Source: Sphingobium arseniciresistens
GTDB taxonomy: Bacteria; Pseudomonadota; Alphaproteobacteria; Sphingomonadales; Sphingomonadaceae
Assembly (NCBI GenBank): GCA_029167225.1
Contig: JARFNK010000025.1
Coordinates: forward strand, 1 to 64,000
Length of the DNA stretch: 64,000 nt
Direction of reading: 5' to 3'
The notes below the pieces were generated by a model. That model saw nothing but the letters and a program-made list of their open reading frames with translations. It did not search any database and was not told the DNA's origin. The stretch's first letter is position 1. Each line of letters begins with the position of its first letter. The position numbers were made by a program, and so were the translations under genes. Positions 62,264 to 64,000 of the stretch are shown here, piece by piece.

Positions 62264-63034
62264 TCAGCGCGCGGCATCGGCGAGCGCCTTCCCGGTCTTC
62301 AGAAATTCTTCCAATTCGGCCTGCTGGAAGCCGGATATGATCTTTCCGCCCACGATCAGCGTAGGTGTGCCGGTGATGCCCGCCTTGCTCACGACACGCG
62401 CGTCCGCGTCGACCCTGGCTCGGCCTTCCGCGCAGCTGCGGAGCTCAACTGGAGCCGCTCCCGCGTAAACCGTCTTGAACGCAGCCTCCTTGTCAGGCGA
62501 ACAGAGGATATGCTCGGCCTTGGCGGCAGCTTCCGGATGGATGCCCGAGACAAAGATGATCAGGCGGCGGACGGGCTTGCCCTCTGCTTCCTTCGCGGCC
62601 CAGAACCGGTCGAGCGCGCGGCAATAAGGGCAATCGGGATCGGTGAACTCGATCACCTGTGGGGCGTCAGCGGGGCCGATCGCCAAGGCCTTGCTGGTGT
62701 CGATCGCCGCCAGCTTCCGCTGCGCAGACCTATCCTGGGCAAGAGCGGTAATGTTTATGCCATTGCGATCATAAACCGCCGCGAAGAGCAGGTGCTCGCT
62801 CTCAGGCGCGTAATATATGATCCGGCCGCCGGCACTCGCCTGATAGATCGGGCCCTTGACCGGTGCCGGACCGAAATCCTCGAACTGCAGGTTAGTGAAT
62901 GTCTGCCTCAACTCGTTCTCGGCTTCGCGAGCCGCGACGACAAGAGGATCAACTTGCTGCGCTGAGGCGGCACTCTGGAAGACCAGGATAAAAGGCAGGA
63001 CGAGGGCGAATGCCCCCGGCTTAGCGACGCGCAT
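62264..63034 (-). CDS. dsbC: DsbC-like thiol:disulfide interchange protein
   Basis: A 256-residue periplasmic protein with signal peptide (FALVLPFILVFQSAASAQ), a DsbC/G dimerisation-like N-terminal region and a thioredoxin fold with FTDPDCPYCRALD (CPYC) and the cis-proline loop GTPTLI. GAGGAG precedes the ATG at 63034. Conjugation operons of several mobile elements carry dsbC to fold cysteine-rich TraN and TraU. Confidence 0.87.
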   Translation of the reverse strand: MRVAKPGAFALVLPFILVFQSAASAQQVDPLVVAAREAENELRQTFTNLQFEDFGPAPVKGPIYQASAGGRIIYYAPESEHLLFAAVYDRNGINITALAQDRSAQRKLAAIDTSKALAIGPADAPQVIEFTDPDCPYCRALDRFWAAKEAEGKPVRRLIIFVSGIHPEAAAKAEHILCSPDKEAAFKTVYAGAAPVELRSCAEGRARVDADARVVSKAGITGTPTLIVGGKIISGFQQAELEEFLKTGKALADAAR

Positions 63035-63314
63035 GCGAACTCTCCTCTGTTGAAAGGGCCGGACGCAGGAACAGCCGCGCATCAAGATGCATGTCGGCGC
63101 CGATCCGGATGATTTTGGATGGGGTCGGCGGAACGGAGGCGCTTCCGGCTCCACCGGCGCCGGAAGCCCGGATGACAAAGCCGCTCATCGTCGGAACGAT
63201 GGTCCGCTGACCTTCCAGGTTTAGCGGTGCGCTGCCGTCAGTTCCCGCCTGTGTGGATGTCGTGACCACGAGGGCGCAACAGGCAAGGGTCATCGCATTG
63301 GCAATCGGCGTCAT
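63021..63314 (-). CDS. Small exported protein, first gene of the transfer operon
   Basis: A 97-residue protein with a signal peptide (ANAMTLACCALVVTTSTQA) and a Gly/Ala-rich middle (RASGAGGAGSASVPPTPSKIIRIG). No family was recognised. GGAG precedes the ATG at 63314. It overlaps dsbC by 14 nt, so it is part of the operon. Confidence 0.6.
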   Translation of the reverse strand: MTPIANAMTLACCALVVTTSTQAGTDGSAPLNLEGQRTIVPTMSGFVIRASGAGGAGSASVPPTPSKIIRIGADMHLDARLFLRPALSTEESSHARR

Positions 63315-63759
63315 GCACGACTCCATTCGGCGCATTGCGCCAGGTTTGAGAATTACTTGTGGACCCGAAGTAGAAGACCCGAATCGATCTGTGTTTTTCG
63401 GCTCGATGTCTGAGTGATTTGAAACAGAAGTAATTGCAACAGCAGTAGGAGTGGAACCGCACCGCTCACCGAAATGAGTTCTAAATGTACGAATTTAGTT
63501 GGTTACAGGCGCGGTTTTGCTCAAATCACCCGGTGTAGGCCATTGCCGGCGTCGCATTGTCAAAATAGTCGAAATCCGACGAAATGCACCAAAAGGATGG
63601 CTTCAGTGACAATGCGAAAGCAAATGAGCATTTCTCTGCCTTATCGGCAGTGAAGTGCCTCTAAATTCAACGCCATCTATTATTGCTAAATATCGGATGA
63701 ATACCTTACGCCCTGCCTCAATTTATCATGTCAGGAGATTTTCCGAGGAGAGCGGAGCA
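63315..63759. other. 445-nt divergent intergenic region, AT-rich
   Basis: It separates the transfer operon start from the XRE regulator and should hold both promoters. Besides the 10-bp inverted repeat, CTAAAT-N6-ATTTAG lies at 63481-63498 and CTAAAT recurs at 63661 and 63686. No gene could be supported. Confidence 0.45.
63553..63616. promoter_or_regulatory. 10-bp inverted repeat between transfer operon and XRE regulator
   Basis: CGCATTGTCA (63553-63562) and TGACAATGCG (63607-63616) are exact inverted copies 44 nt apart. Between them, CGAAAT occurs twice 10 nt apart (63570 and 63580). This fits a two-site operator with looping, for example by the adjacent XRE regulator. Confidence 0.5.
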
Positions 63760-64000
63760 ATGTCATCAAATGAGAAATTCGCCCCCGTCGACCTGTCCCC
63801 TTTCAAGGTCATCAAAAAGATGGCCGGGGAGCGGGTCAGGCAGGAACGTAAACGTCGACAAGTCACGCAATCGGAACTTGCCCACGAGATGGGGTTTGGA
63901 CCGCGATGGCTACGGGATGTAGAGGCCGGTGCTCCGGGTACGCGATTGGAAGATCATATCAGCGCAACCTTGCGGCTAGGGGACTCGATCGGACATATTA
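63760..64000 (+). CDS. XRE-family transcriptional regulator, partial at window end
   Basis: An open frame from ATG at 63760 (preceded by GAGGAG) continues to the window end, at least 80 residues. It holds a helix-turn-helix of Cro/C1 type (RVRQERKRRQVTQSELAHEMGF region, residues about 27-50, then WLRDVEAG). Its position divergent from the transfer operon suggests it controls conjugation. The C-terminus is cut off. Confidence 0.75.
   Translation, partial: MSSNEKFAPVDLSPFKVIKKMAGERVRQERKRRQVTQSELAHEMGFGPRWLRDVEAGAPGTRLEDHISATLRLGDSIGHI

Noticed and set aside
1..64000. tRNA, rRNA, CRISPR arrays and insertion sequences
   Set aside because: No cloverleaf-like sequence, regularly spaced repeats or transposase motif was seen by reading; a dedicated tRNA or covariance search was not possible.

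Overview
The window looks like DNA from an alphaproteobacterium of the sphingomonad group. GC content is high, gene packing is dense with many ATGA or TGATG start/stop overlaps, and there are SapC/OmpH-type and KpsC/KpsS-type proteins and an F-type conjugation operon in a sphingomonad-like arrangement. This assignment is an inference from gene content. No rRNA, tRNA, CRISPR array, insertion sequence or relaxase gene was recognised, so chromosome, megaplasmid and integrative element cannot be told apart.

Positions 336-20812 hold a capsule locus of the ABC-transporter type. A minus-strand operon (19206 to 6659) encodes a short KpsC-like and a KpsS-like Kdo transferase, glycosyltransferases, the KpsM permease, the KpsE periplasmic adaptor, a TPR-glycosyltransferase fusion and three methyltransferases plus one unrecognised protein. 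A plus-strand operon (1115-6601) encodes two glycosyltransferases, the outer-membrane export lipoprotein (KpsD/Wza family) and a tandem methyltransferase. The ATPase KpsT stands alone at 336-998. Precursor supply sits at 28084-32776: mannose-6-phosphate isomerase, GDP-mannose pyrophosphorylase and the Kdo enzymes KdsA, KdsB and KdsD. Together these suggest a lipid-linked, Kdo-primed, mannose-containing and probably methylated capsule.

Positions 21000-28000 interrupt this with a Fic protein preceded by a large palindrome, a GAF-GGDEF-EAL protein, a LysR regulator divergent from a 14-helix MFS exporter, and a small membrane protein.

Positions 33293-41374 are accessory: a LuxR-type solo regulator, a RES/Xre toxin-antitoxin pair with an operator, an orphan methyltransferase followed by a secreted protein with a bulb-type lectin domain, a membrane coiled-coil protein plus a DUF2971 protein, and a TacA/TacT toxin-antitoxin pair.

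Positions 41361-63314 are one long minus-strand F-type type IV secretion operon. In transcription order it contains a small exported protein, DsbC-like, TraA, TraL, TraE, TraK, TraB, TraV, TraC, three small membrane proteins, TraW, TraU, a small protein, two TraN-like proteins, TrbC, a TraF-type S26 peptidase, TraF, a TrbB-like protein, TraH and TraG. A divergent XRE-family regulator begins at 63760 and runs off the window end; the space between them holds a 10-bp inverted repeat.
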